Shown here piece after piece: positions 34,798 to 54,367 of a DNA stretch of 64,000 bases. Numbering within the stretch: position 1 is the first letter of the stretch; every line of letters starts with the position of its first letter. Position numbers and translations under genes: made by a program. Source of the DNA: Pyrus communis. Taxonomy: Eukaryota > Streptophyta > Magnoliopsida > Rosales > Rosaceae. The notes below the pieces were generated by a model. The model did not search any database and was not told where the DNA came from. It saw nothing but the letters and a program-made list of their open reading frames with translations. The stretch lies in contig NC_084804.1 of the NCBI RefSeq assembly GCF_963583255.1, positions 34,326,953 to 34,390,952 on the forward strand, given 5' to 3'.

Positions 34798-37333
34798 ACT
34801 CCTGAAGTTATCGTTCCTGTTCATTGATTTGAGTTTAACTTCTTGTTCAGATTTTTTTTTTTGAAGTACAATTTGTATAGTTAATGTTTTGTAGTAGCAA
34901 TAAGACATGTTTATGGTGTTTCACCGACTCAGGTGCACACAGTAGTGAAGTAAAAGTAAAATCTCCCGAGCTAGTAGTTCAGTAAAATCTGGAGCATAAT
35001 CTATGTTTGACAATTCTAAGCTAAGAGATTAAAGGAGAAACAGCGTAAGCAGAATCCCAAGTCCCTCACATTTCAAAATTCAGATACAACTTTTGTGACG
35101 ATGTCTATTTGTTCTCTTTTGATCTCACTCTAAATCACATTTATCTGTAACAACTAAGATACTATTGTATGTTCTGTCGCATTAAGAGCCCGTTTGATAA
35201 CCATCTCGTTTTTTATTTTTAGTTTTCGCTTTTTGATTTGACTTAAAGAGGAAATACAAGGAATGAGAGATGAATAAGAATATCGGAGAGGGCAGTAGGA
35301 AGAATGTGGAAGAAATGCACATGGAATGCTACATGAAAACAAAAAACTAAAAATCTCTAGTTTTTTGTTTTCATTCTGTACACCACTTTATGTACATTTC
35401 TTCCTCCTCCCTCCTACCACATTCCCTCCACATTCTCGATTCCTCCATCGTTCTATCTATTTTCTCTCTATCTCTAGCAAGAAAGGCAAAAACTAAAAAC
35501 CGAAAAGATTATTAAACTGACGCTTAGCGTCTAAAATTTACAACCAAAAATAACTTTGATACTTCATCATTTAAGCCAAAACTCCACCACGTTGTTCCAA
35601 CAACACAACAATAACCTGCTTCCAATGGCAATGCAAGTTTGTAGTACGTAATACAAAAAAGAATTTGGGGACCAAAAGCAGTAGGCATAGATTCCAAGGC
35701 TTATTCAAACTGTGTCATGTGTGTGGGGTCTGACTAAAAAGCAATGGTGGTGACAATCTTGTTTAGCAAAAGCCAGATAAAAACATGAAATTTTGAGAAG
35801 AAGAAGAAGCAATTTTGGACCACCATATATCCTTCTCAAGCTTTTTTCTCTCCCCACAACAATTATTTAAGAAAAGAAAAAGAAATTTCATGTTTCCATG
35901 TCCTTTGACATGTGGTACAGGACCATCTAGGCCCACTGATTTTATATCGTAGCTAAGATTATCACATTCTAATGGCTACGACTGCAAACAACCATCAACT
36001 AATCATTCTTCTAAATCTCTCATAAAAAACTATATAGATGATCAAGAATGAATAATGATGCAATAGTTGATTGCACCGGTGAATAAGGACTTCCTCTTCA
36101 ACCCACTGCATCCAAGGTTTAAACCCTCCCCCCTCCTCCTTAGTTTAGATTAGTACAAAACGTCTTTTGTAATTCAAAAAAAAAAATGAATAATGATTTA
36201 TATGCAGAAATTCTCCATGCCAGACTTCTAAGGAATGGACGCAACACCTATTGGTCGGCATCGATCAGCATGCTATTGTTTCAACTGCTAGGGGCATCAA
36301 TCAGCACAGTGCTTCAATCGGCACCCACCCTTTTATCAAATTTTCCCATTCCCGGCATGCTCAATTATGTTAGGTGGGGTAAGAAAATCAGAACCTCAAA
36401 ATTTGTAATTGCTCAAAGAGATTTTAGAACACAATCAAATGCAGAAGTATGAGAAATGGAAGAGTTTAATTGTACTTCACTGTGAAAGAAAAATCAAAAC
36501 ACAAGCCAGCTAAAAGCATCTACTTAATAAATTGTTCCACATTATCACCTACTTAATAAATTGTTCAACAATATATATCTCCTAACTCACTTATCCGCTG
36601 ATGATTTCAAGTTCCAATCTAGACACAATACGGAAGGTGGGATATGGAAAGCGAAAACCTACCCTTCATTGTATAATAAAAAGAAATAGAAAAAACAAAC
36701 TAGGACCATTCGTGCACCTAGACATGTGACAGAAGGAAAACCCAGTTACAAATGAAAAGAATATGTCCATATCAGCTGTCAAAGGTGAAAATGTCTCTAA
36801 ACTTGTCCTCCCAAACATCCTACAGCTTTATACATCTCACACAGTAGCAGGGAAAACATACCATATTGCGTTCTCCTTTAGGCCAATGTCCATGATCTTG
36901 CAATGTGCTGGTGCATTCAGTTGCAAGGTTTTAGGCGCGAGACGCCGAGATCTAGTGTACCAAACATTGGGGGAAGTAGCAAACATTGGAGCTCATGTGT
37001 GCAAATATCATCAGGCATCCCATATTTTGAGGGAGACAAATTTATTGATTAATATAGTATATAAAAACGTTGTAGGTTTCCAATTACAACAGCTTCTCAC
37101 CGAAATGAGGGAAAGGAAATCAAATATTATAGTATATCCTATCTTTATGTGGTTTCGGAAACTGAAAGCAATGAAAAAAGGAATATTAGAGGAACAATGA
37201 GAAGAAATTATAAGTTACATTCCGATATAAATAAGGCTGCCGTCCATTCAAAAGAAACGTCATGAAGAAAAAATTTACTCACAGATTATAATCTCAAGAA
37301 AGTTGAAACCAAGTTTACATATCACAGTTATCT
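34798..37333. other. Convergent intergenic region between the receptor kinase and the PRX-like gene
   Basis: Contains the 3' UTRs of both genes and one MITE-like block. ORFs at 36186-36452 and 36763-37200 have no recognisable domain; the second is next to the PRX-like stop and may overlap its 3' UTR on the other strand. A poly-A run ends at 36186. Confidence 0.5.
35188..35525. mobile_element. MITE-like foldback element
   Basis: The left end agagcccgtttgataa and the right end, read inward, gcgtcagtttaataa are imperfect inverted repeats. The complementarity continues inward (agttttcgctttttg against agtttttgcctttc; ggaagaatgtggaag against ggagggaatgtgg). A possible tta target duplication flanks it, which would suit a Tourist/Harbinger or similar MITE. 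Ends are approximate. Confidence 0.45.
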
Positions 37334-40300
37334 CTAGGGTTGCCACTTTATGCTGCATCCAACACTTCAAAAAAATAATGACTTTCAGAATATAACCATG
37401 CAAGACCATAATCCTAAAGACCTCAAAAAAAAAAAAAAAAAAAAAGTAGCATAAGAGGTACCTGGGCTTCTGATTCGATGGTACTGGTTGGCAACTGAGA
37501 GCACAATCTATTGCCAGGCTTAAGTCCCTACATGGAATGGAGTATTTCAAATCAGTTCCTATAACTCAGAATATATGTTCTAAAGCTAACATGTGAACAT
37601 ATTAAAGATAAAACCACATAGGCCTACCTTCCAGTTACAGAAACATTATTACTAGGTCTTGAATCATCAAACTGGCCATGGTACACCAGTTCAAATGGCC
37701 TCCGTCCATCCTGTTAAGTAGTAATAATTTTAGCTGTGTGATAGAAATGGTAAAAATAAAAATAAAAGGTCGATAAACTCAAATTCATATCACATTGACA
37801 ATTTACAATTGGTCCCGTAAAGAAAAAGGTGAAATGAGGTACTGTCCTTAAACAGTTTCAACAAATTGATTGGTGTAGGTTGTGGTCACCTTTTTAAATA
37901 GGAAGAACTCGGGTGTGCAAACTGCTCCAAAATCTCGAGCCACGTCCTGTGACTGTATTAAACACATTCAACGATGATAATGAATTCACTATTCAAAGAG
38001 TTACCAGGAGCATTATTGTGTTTCAAGTAAGTTGAAACACTATTAGACTTCATACAAGGTGTGACATGAATTCGACTGCCCTCGAAATCTCAGTTTTAGG
38101 AATGGCTAGCCTACAGCTGACAAAAAAAATACAAGACCAGTAGAATAGGAAACGGAAAAAAAAAAGTGACTTAAGTTGCTGAAGTTACATAATAATCAAG
38201 ACTATCATTTCTTGATTGTTTCTAATAGGCTACATCTAAGAAAGCAAATTCTTTTTACACCCCTATACCTTCAAATTTTACACTTGCAGAGACTTTTGCT
38301 TTTTAGGGACCCATGTTTCATAAAATGAACCACTGATTTAGATAATGTTGTGAATATCGCGTTTAAGAATGGGAAAAACAGAATGAACAAGGAAACCGAA
38401 AAAACCAAGATGGACAATACCAAGAATTAAGGTGGTTCGGCTATATGTGCCTATGTCCACAGGATAGCAACAACAATCTTTCACTATATCATAATAAGTA
38501 CAACCAATAATCTTGCCAAGACTCTAGAATTAAGAACTTGACGATAAACTTGAAAGAACAAGAAAAAGAAATACACTCTTTATCTCTATTCTTTTCTGTC
38601 GCACACACTTTGCCTTTACAACATTCTCTCACTTCAATCCCTTGAGTGGTATACAAAATATTTTTTTGCTCCAAATTCAAAACTAGTACAATAGCCCCTT
38701 TATATAGACATAATAAAGGTCTTTCTTCAATAAGGATTACTAATCCAAATTGGAATCTAGTTATGAATCGTTCTCCAATTGAGAAACCAACTCCAACTGT
38801 GTAAACAACTCCAATTGGGAAAACAACTCAGTTGGGAAAACAATTAATCATCTAAAACTATATTTCCCAATAGCCTTAGGACAACTCATCATGGGCTGGA
38901 AAACCCAATAGATGAAACCTCCCAGCCTGTCTTGCATTCCAAATATCGAGCTACTCATGCACTTGTAGCCATTAGTATCTCTTCTTTTATTTATTTATTT
39001 ATTTTTTTTTTTTTGTGTTAAATAAAGTTCAAGTTTGAATTAGTACATTGAGAAACTTAATTTTGATAGTGTGTGCGTACATGTATGACTGAGAACTTTG
39101 CATTTATACCAAAACCTGCCAGATTCTTATGATAGTAAGATATTATCGCTCAGCAACATGCATATTTTCACAGGCCCCAATAAAAGAGCAAAATGAGATA
39201 AAGCAGGTTGAGATTGGCACTTTGGCAGTAGCATACCTCATCATATAGATATGGGAAAGGATATTTGAACAGTTTAGCATCTTCTGCCATAAATTGTGGT
39301 CCATCCTGTCAGGAAGAGTTCCACAACTAACGGATCATACAATAGCTTTACAAGCTCTAACCCCAAACTATGGAGCTAGTAGAATCTAGTACCTGTGGAT
39401 GTGTAGCTACAGAATTTGAAGATATTGCAACAACTGCTAGTCCTTTCTGGGAAAAAGTTTTAACAATATAATTGTAACAAATACACAAATAAACACATTT
39501 GAATAAGTTAGTATCATATATTCCTTTGCACAGTGAAGTTTGGGGTACAACTGTCTAATGAAGCAAGCCTCTTAGAAGGAAAAAAATTTCAGCTATCGTA
39601 AGTCTTACCTTCATATAGAAATTTGCAAGTTTCACGATACTTTTTTTCAGGTGTTTAACAAATGGGCAGTGGTTGCAGATAAACATAACCTGCACCATTG
39701 CACTGTTAACATGCATCCAATCCCTTGCTTATATGCGAAGAAACACATAATGTATGCAATCTAATATTTTATTTAGTTAAGAAACCACATAGAGTTTACT
39801 TCCAACATTAAGAGGAGGCAGCAGATTACAGTCTGTGCACTATAGGTCCATTGTGCTGATCTTTTCATATGTCACATATCGCAGTAGATTTCATAATTAT
39901 TTTCCCTAATTTTCTCAAGCTACATATGACCTAGCTAGGTCATGTGCAGGTATGCACAGAAAAAATTGGCAGCTGAAACGTTACAGATGTCCGGTGATGG
40001 CATATAGATCTCCTTACTAATGATAAAGCATAAAAGGTTCCAGTTAAATCAGAATAAATTGGTTGCTTCAAGAAATGACACTTGGAACGAATATTCAACT
40101 AAAAGCGCTCAGTGGTAGTATCTTCCTCAGTATAATCTATTGGCCAATAGTTATGTAAACTTCAATATGTAGACTGTTGCATTTCTTGTACTATAGGAAT
40201 GAACTAAAGTGGTATTCTAGTTAGTTGTTTATGCTCTCACCCCCAGCTTAATCCAATGCTAAGCCTGCTGTGAGTGGAAAATAGCGAGATACTATCTCAT

Positions 40301-41494
40301 TTTTTAGTGATATAAAGTTTGCAACATTCCAAAAACTCGGATATCTGGCAGGCTAGCCATTGGCTGTCAGTACTATAAGCGCTTGCCTGGTGGGCTAGTT
40401 GGGATAAGTTGTGACCAATTAAAATGGACTTGACTCCGGTCCTTTGTTTGTTGTGTCAATTGTGGGGTGGAAATGACTGGGCATGAGTCAAATGTGGGGT
40501 GGACACGATCAAGCATGATGAGTTATGAACCCACAATTGAGTGGGTTATCTAACCTACCCTTATACATGAGATACATGTCCTATCTTACATGTCTATATC
40601 AATCCAATCCTATCTCTAAGGCTCAATCTCATCCAAGCCACTAAACGGGCCCCAAGTGTAAATTGTTCCCAAACATGACAGCAAAAAGTGAATTGAATGA
40701 ACTAACTAACTTCTATAGCTATGTACTTGATCTACAAGTAATTCAGAGCAACGATAAGACCTAGAATCATCATTAACAAAATAAAGGAAACCTCCTTGTT
40801 GGCTTAGAAGAGCACTGCAATTTCCTCATCTAATAATCTTCCATTTACAACTTGGTTGTGCCACTTCTAACAAGTTTTTAAATTCAAATTCTAGTAAGAT
40901 AAAACGAACGTAAAGTCATTTGCAGTTGTTATTTAATAAGGACCTACTTCAGTTCATGTTAATTTATCTAAAAATCCACTCAAACTAAATGTCAATATCC
41001 AATACATGACATATAGTTAGAAAATCAATCAAACAATAACCAGCCAAAACACCATTGAAGAAAACACAAAGAAAGAACTCACCAGTAATGCAGGATGTGA
41101 TTCAAAATCTTCCAATTTCCAAACTTTCCCAGTAAGTGGCTCCGGAATCTGAAACCAATTCCCCAAAACAATCAAAAAAAAAAAAAAACAAATTTTGAAC
41201 AAAATTTAATAAGAACAAGTATATTTTGGCAAAAAATAAAAAGAACAAGTATATATGTAGTGCCTCAAAATTGGGAGCTCGGAAGCCCAGTGAGACGCCT
41301 TTGGACTCGGTTCGAGCAGCTCGAACCACAAGCTTCGTTGCGGGCAGAGCGGTCCGCAGTTGCAGAGATTCAAAACCCACTTTGAAAGACGAGAATTTTG
41401 GTGCGAATTGGTACACAAAGTTTGGCACGGTGCGAGGTGAGCGCAGTGGAGATGCGCATAGTGAGCTCACAGTGACTGTTGTGGCAACAGCCAT
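37334..41494 (-). CDS. Thioredoxin-fold PRX-like (redoxin/AhpC-TSA-like) protein, probably chloroplast-targeted
   Basis: Nine exons, read right to left: 41264-41494, 41083-41148, 39609-39689, 39393-39446, 39237-39305, 37890-37952, 37628-37710, 37462-37527, 37334-37364. They join in frame to 247 residues ending SIKWQP. Residues 1-60 are Ser/Thr/Arg-rich with few acidic residues, like a plastid transit peptide. The redoxin domain starts at APNFE (about 73) and contains CNHCPFVK, a CxxC at 104-107 in the peroxidatic position, then AVVAISSNS, a TPEFFLF strand (cis-proline loop equivalent) and VYHGQFDDSRPSN. This is the pattern of the Arabidopsis AT1G21350-type thioredoxin superfamily protein, of unknown substrate. 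All introns are GT-AG except intron 1, whose only frame-keeping donor is GC (GAG|GCACTA). The frame is also open upstream to an ATG at 41635, so a longer N-terminus cannot be excluded. The longest introns are intron 2 (1.4 kb) and intron 5 (1.3 kb). Confidence 0.87.
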
Positions 41495-42732
41495 GCCTGA
41501 TAGATGAGTATGTCGCTTAAGCTCAGCTGCGAGTAACTGTAATTGTACGGCTAAAGAGATATACTTGAAGTTTGGATAGGTACAATAACCGCCAATTACT
41601 GTGTGTGGATTTAGAGTTAAGGGTATATTTGGCATTTTACTTTCCTATATCATTTCCCAAATTTCCGAAGATGCAAATAGTCATTTACCATGGGTGGTAG
41701 AAAAGTGTTGAGTTTTTGCATGATAACGTGAGTTTGAACTTCATCAATGGTTAATCTAACAAAACCAGTGCTTTGATTAAAAGAAAAAAGAAAAACACAA
41801 ACAAAGTGAGGATTTTGAGGAATTTTAATACTTTTAATTAAAGCAATAATGTTAGGAAAATTAAATTTGCAAATAGAATTTTGTAAACCAAAAGTTGATA
41901 AGTGAATTATTAATTTTGGTTTAAAAATTCGACCTCTCTTCCTAGCATTATCTATTTAGGAATCCACCATATTCAGCTAAGATTTTCAAAAAAGTTTATA
42001 ATATTTCAAGTGTATTTAATTGGATCTTCTAGTTGAGGATTGCTTGTAAATAGTCTCTCCATCTATTTGTAATCTTTGATGTACTACCTCAAATAGAGCT
42101 GTTTTGGATCATTTCTATCAATGAACGCTATTGTTTTATTAAAATATATATATTAAAGAATTTTAGAAAGTTGAAGGATTTAAGAGAATGAGATCTCTTA
42201 ATGTATTTTAAACATTCTCAAATCTCACATTTTTTATGGAGATTTTGAGAAAATTAAATCAAAATTTTACATAAAATCTCTATAAATTTATTAAACTCCA
42301 CCAAAAATCTATGAATGTATAAATCTATTACAATCTCTCTAAATTTCAATTGAATGCACGCTAATCCGTAATCAAAATGGGTGAAATTGAATTAAGAAAG
42401 AATTTGATTGATGAGAAATCAGAAAGAGATTTCTAAGAAAGGTGTTTACTAGACTATCGGAAAACGGAGTAAGAATAATGTCAATTCTAGATAAATTGTT
42501 TACCAATTCACTTTTGAATTGGAATTTGAAACCATTTGATTACTAAACTACCCTTAATCTAAATGAGTTATTTTATGTGATAATTAATAAAATTTAATTT
42601 TCATAAACAACCTTGACCCATAAATAATTGAATTTTCTCTCTCTTTATAAACTAAATTTTTAACCCTTTTTTACCTTTTTAAACCTAATTTTGTATACCC
42701 CCCCAGTACAAATCCTCTCCAGATCTAAAAAA
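41495..42732. other. Upstream region of the PRX-like gene, no gene recognised
   Basis: AT-rich sequence that must include the promoter of the minus-strand PRX-like gene. The part 42100-42560 has MITE-like low-complexity character (recurring aaatttt, gaattg), but I could not define ends. Confidence 0.5.
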
Positions 42733-45310
42733 ATGAGCCTAAGGATCAAATGATTCGGCCCGTTCAAATTTGATTCAACTGTTACAAACATGAGGCTCCT
42801 CTAAAGTTATAATAATTGTAACCGTTAGATTAAATTTCAACTGTGACGACCCGTCCCGAATAAATATATATATTTTTCTCTCCGAAAGTGTAAATGATGA
42901 TTATGCCCTCATTGGCTTGGCGAGGTGGACGTGTGTATATGGTTTTAAATTATTTTTGTCACTAGTGTGATTAAATTGTACTCGACATCACGAGAGTGTT
43001 AACGCGAGTTTGGATCGAATCGGGTTCGTAATGAAAATATTACGGATGAATAAGTGAGATTGGGTTGGTTTTATTTCTATTTGGACTCAATTGTTTAAAC
43101 CCTAAATTCTATAGCCCAATTAGGGCTTGAGGCCATTTTAAATTGGCCAACCCGTGACCAATTTCACACACACACGCCAGCATTTATCCCTCACCTTTGT
43201 TCTCAAGACTTCCATGTCCGTACAACCGAGGAATCATCATTCCAACCACCACCAAATCGACATAGATCGTTCCTAAATTGGTCATCATCATCTTCCTCGT
43301 GACTCCACTAGTTTATCCATACCTATAGTTGAGGGAATAGACGACGGGAACTTTGGAGCCTAGAACTCCGGTGAGGGTTCCAATATCCTCTGACACGATC
43401 GTGAAGGATTTACGTGGTTTCGAGACTAAAAAAGGTATCCACACAACTCCTCTAGTGTTTTAGGCTAATTTTGATTAAGGTTGAACGTCAGAATAAGCTC
43501 GACTGTGGGTTTCCAGGTTTAGCCGGTTACTCCAAGTCACTTTCCGACCGTGTTCCGTCGGTTTTAGGACCTCTAAGAGGTAAGGATTTGTTCTCCTTGT
43601 TGAGAGTTTCAAATCCTTATAAGATTTGTGAAGTTTGGTGTTGAATTGAAGGAGATATTAAAATTTTAAATTTTTCTAGAAACTAGCAACGCAGCGGCGA
43701 TCGGCGCCAGAATCCGACAAACCACTGGAGAATGAAGGAGAATATTTTGTCAACTTTGACGAAATATACTAACGGTGTTAGGTAACTTTAATAGAATATT
43801 CTAGGAATTTAACGGAATATTCCCTAACATCGTTAAGGAATCCGTTAGTGTGCCAGGCAAGTGCCTGGGTGTGTCTAGCGAGTGTGGTCGTGCCTTGGTC
43901 GGCGCATGAGGGCGCGTGGGACATCGAAATTTTTTTTCTAAAAATATGATGATGCTCATGGTGTTGACTGTTGTAAGCCACGATAGTATATTCAAACACC
44001 CGAATTAAGCAACGTATGAAAAGTTATTACACAGTTTTGGCTATGTGCTTAAAATTAATGTTAAATTAGTTGTTTCACATATAATTGAGATGTATCCGGA
44101 GGACGAGCGTAGCCAGGTGAGACTCGGGGGTTACGACCCTGCAACATACCAATGAGTGGGCCTTTGGTTTTCTATATATATGTATATATGCTTTACATTT
44201 TCCCAAAAGCTGTTTTAAAACGAGCGTATTCTTTTAAATGCCATGTCATGCTTGAATTTCATTTTATTATATGCATTGATGTGTATATGCATACTATTGT
44301 ATGACGCTGCGGATGCCAGGTAAGTTTCAGGTGAGTACTGCATGATGTTAGTGGTTGCATTGGTTATGGTTATACGTAGAGACATGTAGAGCTCATTATC
44401 CTGCACCCCAGTGTTAGTGCTCCCGCTCGTGGCCAGGGCACAGTCTTTCACGTGATGTTCAGCTCCAGCACCGCACGTTCACCTTGGATCCAAGTTCGAT
44501 GCATAGCCCTGTCGTATAGACCATAATAGGTGGTTCTGACTCGTAGATGACCCATGATTATTCTCATAGCCTTCACGTGATCGTAACATTTGAGCGCACT
44601 TATTTACACTCAACCCTGTCATACAAACCATAATAGGTGGTTTCGACTCGTGTGCATGCATATTTGATGAGCTATAGGTTCAGCCGTACAGGTCACGTTA
44701 GGTGACTCTGGCTAACATATCATTTATATTGATTTATTTCACCTAGCGTACTTATTTCGTTGCTGAGATACTTGACATGGCATATACTCGATTTTCATTA
44801 CTCTCGAGCATGATTTCTACATATGTATGCATTACTATTTTCTTGGAAATTACACGGGTTTTATGGTGAGGGGTTATTATTTTCGGAAAGTGAAATAGTT
44901 TTAAAAAGCTTTGTTATTTCCACTCAAGTTTTCTGTTTTGCGCCCCTTCAGGTTCTAGTTAGAAGTTTGTGTTGGTGGCTTACAAGGACTCTACAGCGGT
45001 TCCGACAGACCTCAAATAATGTAGGGATTTCTTTCATGCCTTGTATAATTATTACCTAGCTGGCTGGACTGCATCTAGGTTACCTATGCTCTGAATATGT
45101 GTATCTACACTTTAAATACTTCCACGTGCACTTGTTTACTTAACTAGTGTAAGTTAGCTAGTTCGGATTTTTATTTACTCACATTTTCATATCATTATCA
45201 CTTCCGCATTGTGCACATGGCCACGTTATCCTCATGTGACGCCCAGCATGCCTCGATTCCGGTCGGGGTGTGTCATCAACGGCCCGGATTATTTGATCCT
45301 TAGGCTCCGT
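42733..45310. mobile_element. MITE-like inverted-repeat element interrupted by a solo LTR
   Basis: The left arm gagcctaaggatcaaatgat (then tcggcccgtt) at 42733 is the near-perfect inverse of aacggcccggattatttgat (then ccttaggctcc) at 45279-45309. Removing the solo LTR and one target copy leaves a short element of about 140 bp with these inverted ends. This is inferred from the arms; the exact outer ends are uncertain. Confidence 0.55.
42842..45275 (+). repeat. Solo LTR, 2434 bp, with 5-bp target duplication
   Basis: Starts TGTGACGACCCGTCCCGAA and ends GGTCGGGGTGTGTCA. Flanked by tcaac at 42837-42841 and 45276-45280, a perfect 5-bp duplication. The TG/CA ends and size suggest a Ty3-type LTR. 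It contains two copies of a sub-repeat (about 44505-44545 and 44614-44655) around catacaaaccataataggtgg. No internal region remains. ORFs inside (43778, 44215, 44823, 45209) have no domains. Confidence 0.9.
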
Positions 45311-46312
45311 ATTTTTAAATCTTCACGTCCTTTCCTCTTCTCCCATAACTTCCCAAGCAGCCTAATTTTTCGACATTTTCAAATCTTCACGTCCTTTCCT
45401 CTTCTCCCAACATCTTTCATCGGGGACTAGGATTCTCTTCTCTCATCTTTCCATTCATTTCCATCCCCTCCTCTCACACTCTTTATTTTGTCTGTCTCTT
45501 TCTATAAAAAATTAATATAAGATGTTGACGCGGCTTAACGTGACCATTCAAATAGAAAGGAAAAGAAAAAAAAAAAAAAAAAAAAAGAAGAGGGGAGAGA
45601 ATCCTTCTCCCTTCGTTAATCCTCCCCAGCCGACACCACCATCGCCACTACCCTCTCCCTCCCACCCCAACGTTTTATTTTATGCGCATCCTTCATTATC
45701 ATTTCTTGCGGCTCCGTCTCTCCCACTCCTCCATCCCCACATGACCACGACGCCACGACCATAGAAGAACCAGAGCTTTACGATATCTAAAGACGCCCTA
45801 GGGTTCTTGGGATTGGTTGATTCGGGTGTAAATGCAAGGGAGGTGAAAGGGAGGCAGGCGGAGAGGTCCGGGTCTGTTGATTTCAATGGCAGATTGGAGT
45901 TTTAGGAATTAGCTGGGGTTATAATAGGTAGAAATGTTGTATTCCGAATTCCGTTTGTCTCACCTCCCACCTCCTACCTCAGGAATACTATTCTTCCAAA
46001 TTCAGGAATCCAATTCCATATTTCAAGTGGACCCCACCCATTTTAATTCCTCCAAATTTTACTAAACGCTAGAATACCTGTATCCGAATCACACGCCGAC
46101 TTTTGATTCTGATTACAACACGTAAACACGCCCTAAAAGTAGGGGCAGCCAGGGTTTAGGGTTTATGGTTTGTGGGGAACTATGATTATTGACATGGCTA
46201 CTTGAACCCTAAACCCTGTCAGTTGAACATCGAATCGGGGACGGCAGCCTGTTCGACCGTTCTGGGGCTGTGACGTGAAGCAGAGGCCGGAAGGTAAATC
46301 GACGAACCAACG
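45281..46312 (+). promoter_or_regulatory. Upstream region of the DEAH helicase gene with telo-box motifs
   Basis: Two telo-box-like motifs lie within 170 bp of the start codon: agggtttagggttta at 46151-46165 and gaaccctaaaccctg at 46204-46218; a further ctagggttct is near 45798. AAACCCTA elements are typical of plant ribosomal-protein and ribosome-biogenesis promoters (established knowledge), which suits the downstream gene. There is also an A-run at 45564-45586 and a duplicated aaatcttcacgtcctttcct (45316 and 45380). Confidence 0.6.
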
Positions 46313-52668
<6,356 letters not shown>

Positions 52669-53389
52669 AGTGCTGGTTTGGGAGTTTGGCCAGCATACTG
52701 ACATTGTTTCTTTCTACATGCCATGATTCTGTGAAAATGTGAAAAATGACCAGAAGAAGGAATGGAATGATCAGGATCAGAAACCGTATGGATTTCCGCT
52801 CCACATTCCCGCTCCACATTCGTTCGCAAGCTACTTGAACAATTCGGTTTATATAGTGCATATGTGCAGTTGGTTTACCAATTATTGTTCTTTTCTGGAC
52901 AATTAACTGAGGTGGTGAAGAAGCAATTTTTAAAAGGTAATTCAAGGGTTCACTTATATTTGATGCCTAATCAGGCTAACGTAGAGCCGTCTGATGAGTT
53001 TGATAAGTTTTTTGTGTACGATCTCAATGTTTAATCTTCAATCTTTATTCTTTCTGTACAAAACGGGTAAGAAATTATTTCCAGAATTATCTATGGCCAT
53101 TATACTTAGTGTTTTGAACCTTTTTTATTTATTTACTGTTCGTTTCAAGCGAAAGAGTTGGAGGCTGAAACCTCGGTGGCTGGATATTTAGCTGTCCATC
53201 AGTCTCTGATACCGAAACCCGCAGCCACGCTCAATCCTAACAGATCGATCGAAGTTTGTCTTCACTGTTGGAGGGTCCGGTGGATGATGTTTGTTCTTGG
53301 ATTGCTTCCCACCTGTTTGGATTTTGCATTTTGCATCAACACTAGATACTTATTGATGGTCTAAGAGGTACTCAACTAGGCTAATCTTG

Positions 53390-53845
53390 GTTCAAATAGG
53401 CCATTTGTGTGTACAACCGAGTATCCAACAGAGTTTCATATGATGCCCTAATGGATCATCTTCACGCGTACATGCACATTTCGCCAAAAGAAGCGGAGAG
53501 CCTTGGCTCATACCACAACGTGTGATATGGCCTCACTTGGTTATAGGGACATCAGAGTAATTATACGCTTGTGTAGAATTTATTCTCCTAAACTGTTTCC
53601 CCAATTTAAATTATTCCGAATTTTTTGTTTAAAAGGAATAGTTTTAGCAGTCGGATCGGTCCAAAATGAAGTGAGGTTTAGAACTGGCTATGTCCTAGCC
53701 GAAGCTGAATGCCCAAATAAATATAAAAGAAAGAAAAGAAAGAAAAAAAACTAACTTTTAAAACCATAACTTTTTCCATTTTTCTTTCTGGTTCTAAAGA
53801 TTTAAATTGTGGGTCAACACCTATGTCGTCCACGACGCACGTGAG
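53390..53845. repeat. Outer inverted repeat, left arm
   Basis: Matches 55955-56505 in inverse orientation. Shared landmarks include ccctaatggatcatcttcac, tacgcttgtgtaga, atgtcctagccgaagct and atttttctttctggttct. Identity is patchy with indels, so it is old. Could be long terminal inverted repeats of a Mutator-like element or a local inverted duplication. Confidence 0.75.
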
Positions 53846-54367
53846 CTTGTGCGGTCTGAGATGAATTGCCATACGAATACAAACGATAGTGTCGTAAATT
53901 ATTCATTACAATGTCATTGAAAGACCAAGGATGCAGAAAATAGAAGTCCAAAAGTTTTTATTCTTGAAATCATGTTACAGAGTTCATGTTATATGTTTAT
54001 CTCTTTACTTCTTTTATTCGCCTCAACTACTACATAACAATAACAAAAGTTTTTATTATCCTTCTCCCTCTTCTTTTGAATCAGTTGACGGAGAAAGCAT
54101 ATAATCATTGGATTGAAGGTAGGCAGCACCTTACCAAACTACAACAAATTTGTATTGGAAATACCAAATTTCATGGTGTGCAAGGCCACACTTCTCCGAG
54201 ATTACTTGTATTCCAGTTTTATGTACAAACGACTCCAACTTCCACATTAAAATTAATCCATGTAAGCTTTTCAAATCCGCACCTCCTCTTCTAAATGCAT
54301 TCTACTCCTGAATTTTTGTGTATGTTTTATTTCGGCTTATTTGTTAATTTGCTGTATTTTGATTTTT

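Noticed and set aside
36763..37200. 145-codon plus-strand ORF downstream of the PRX-like stop
   Set aside because: No recognisable domain or splice-consistent extension; most likely chance or antisense of the 3' UTR.
38340..38960. Possible retroelement remnant in intron 5 of the PRX-like gene
   Set aside because: The sequence has LTR-like flavour, but I could not find paired ends, a target duplication or a primer site.
43778..45430. Small ORFs around and within the solo LTR
   Set aside because: No domains, and the LTR boundaries with a perfect target duplication explain the sequence.
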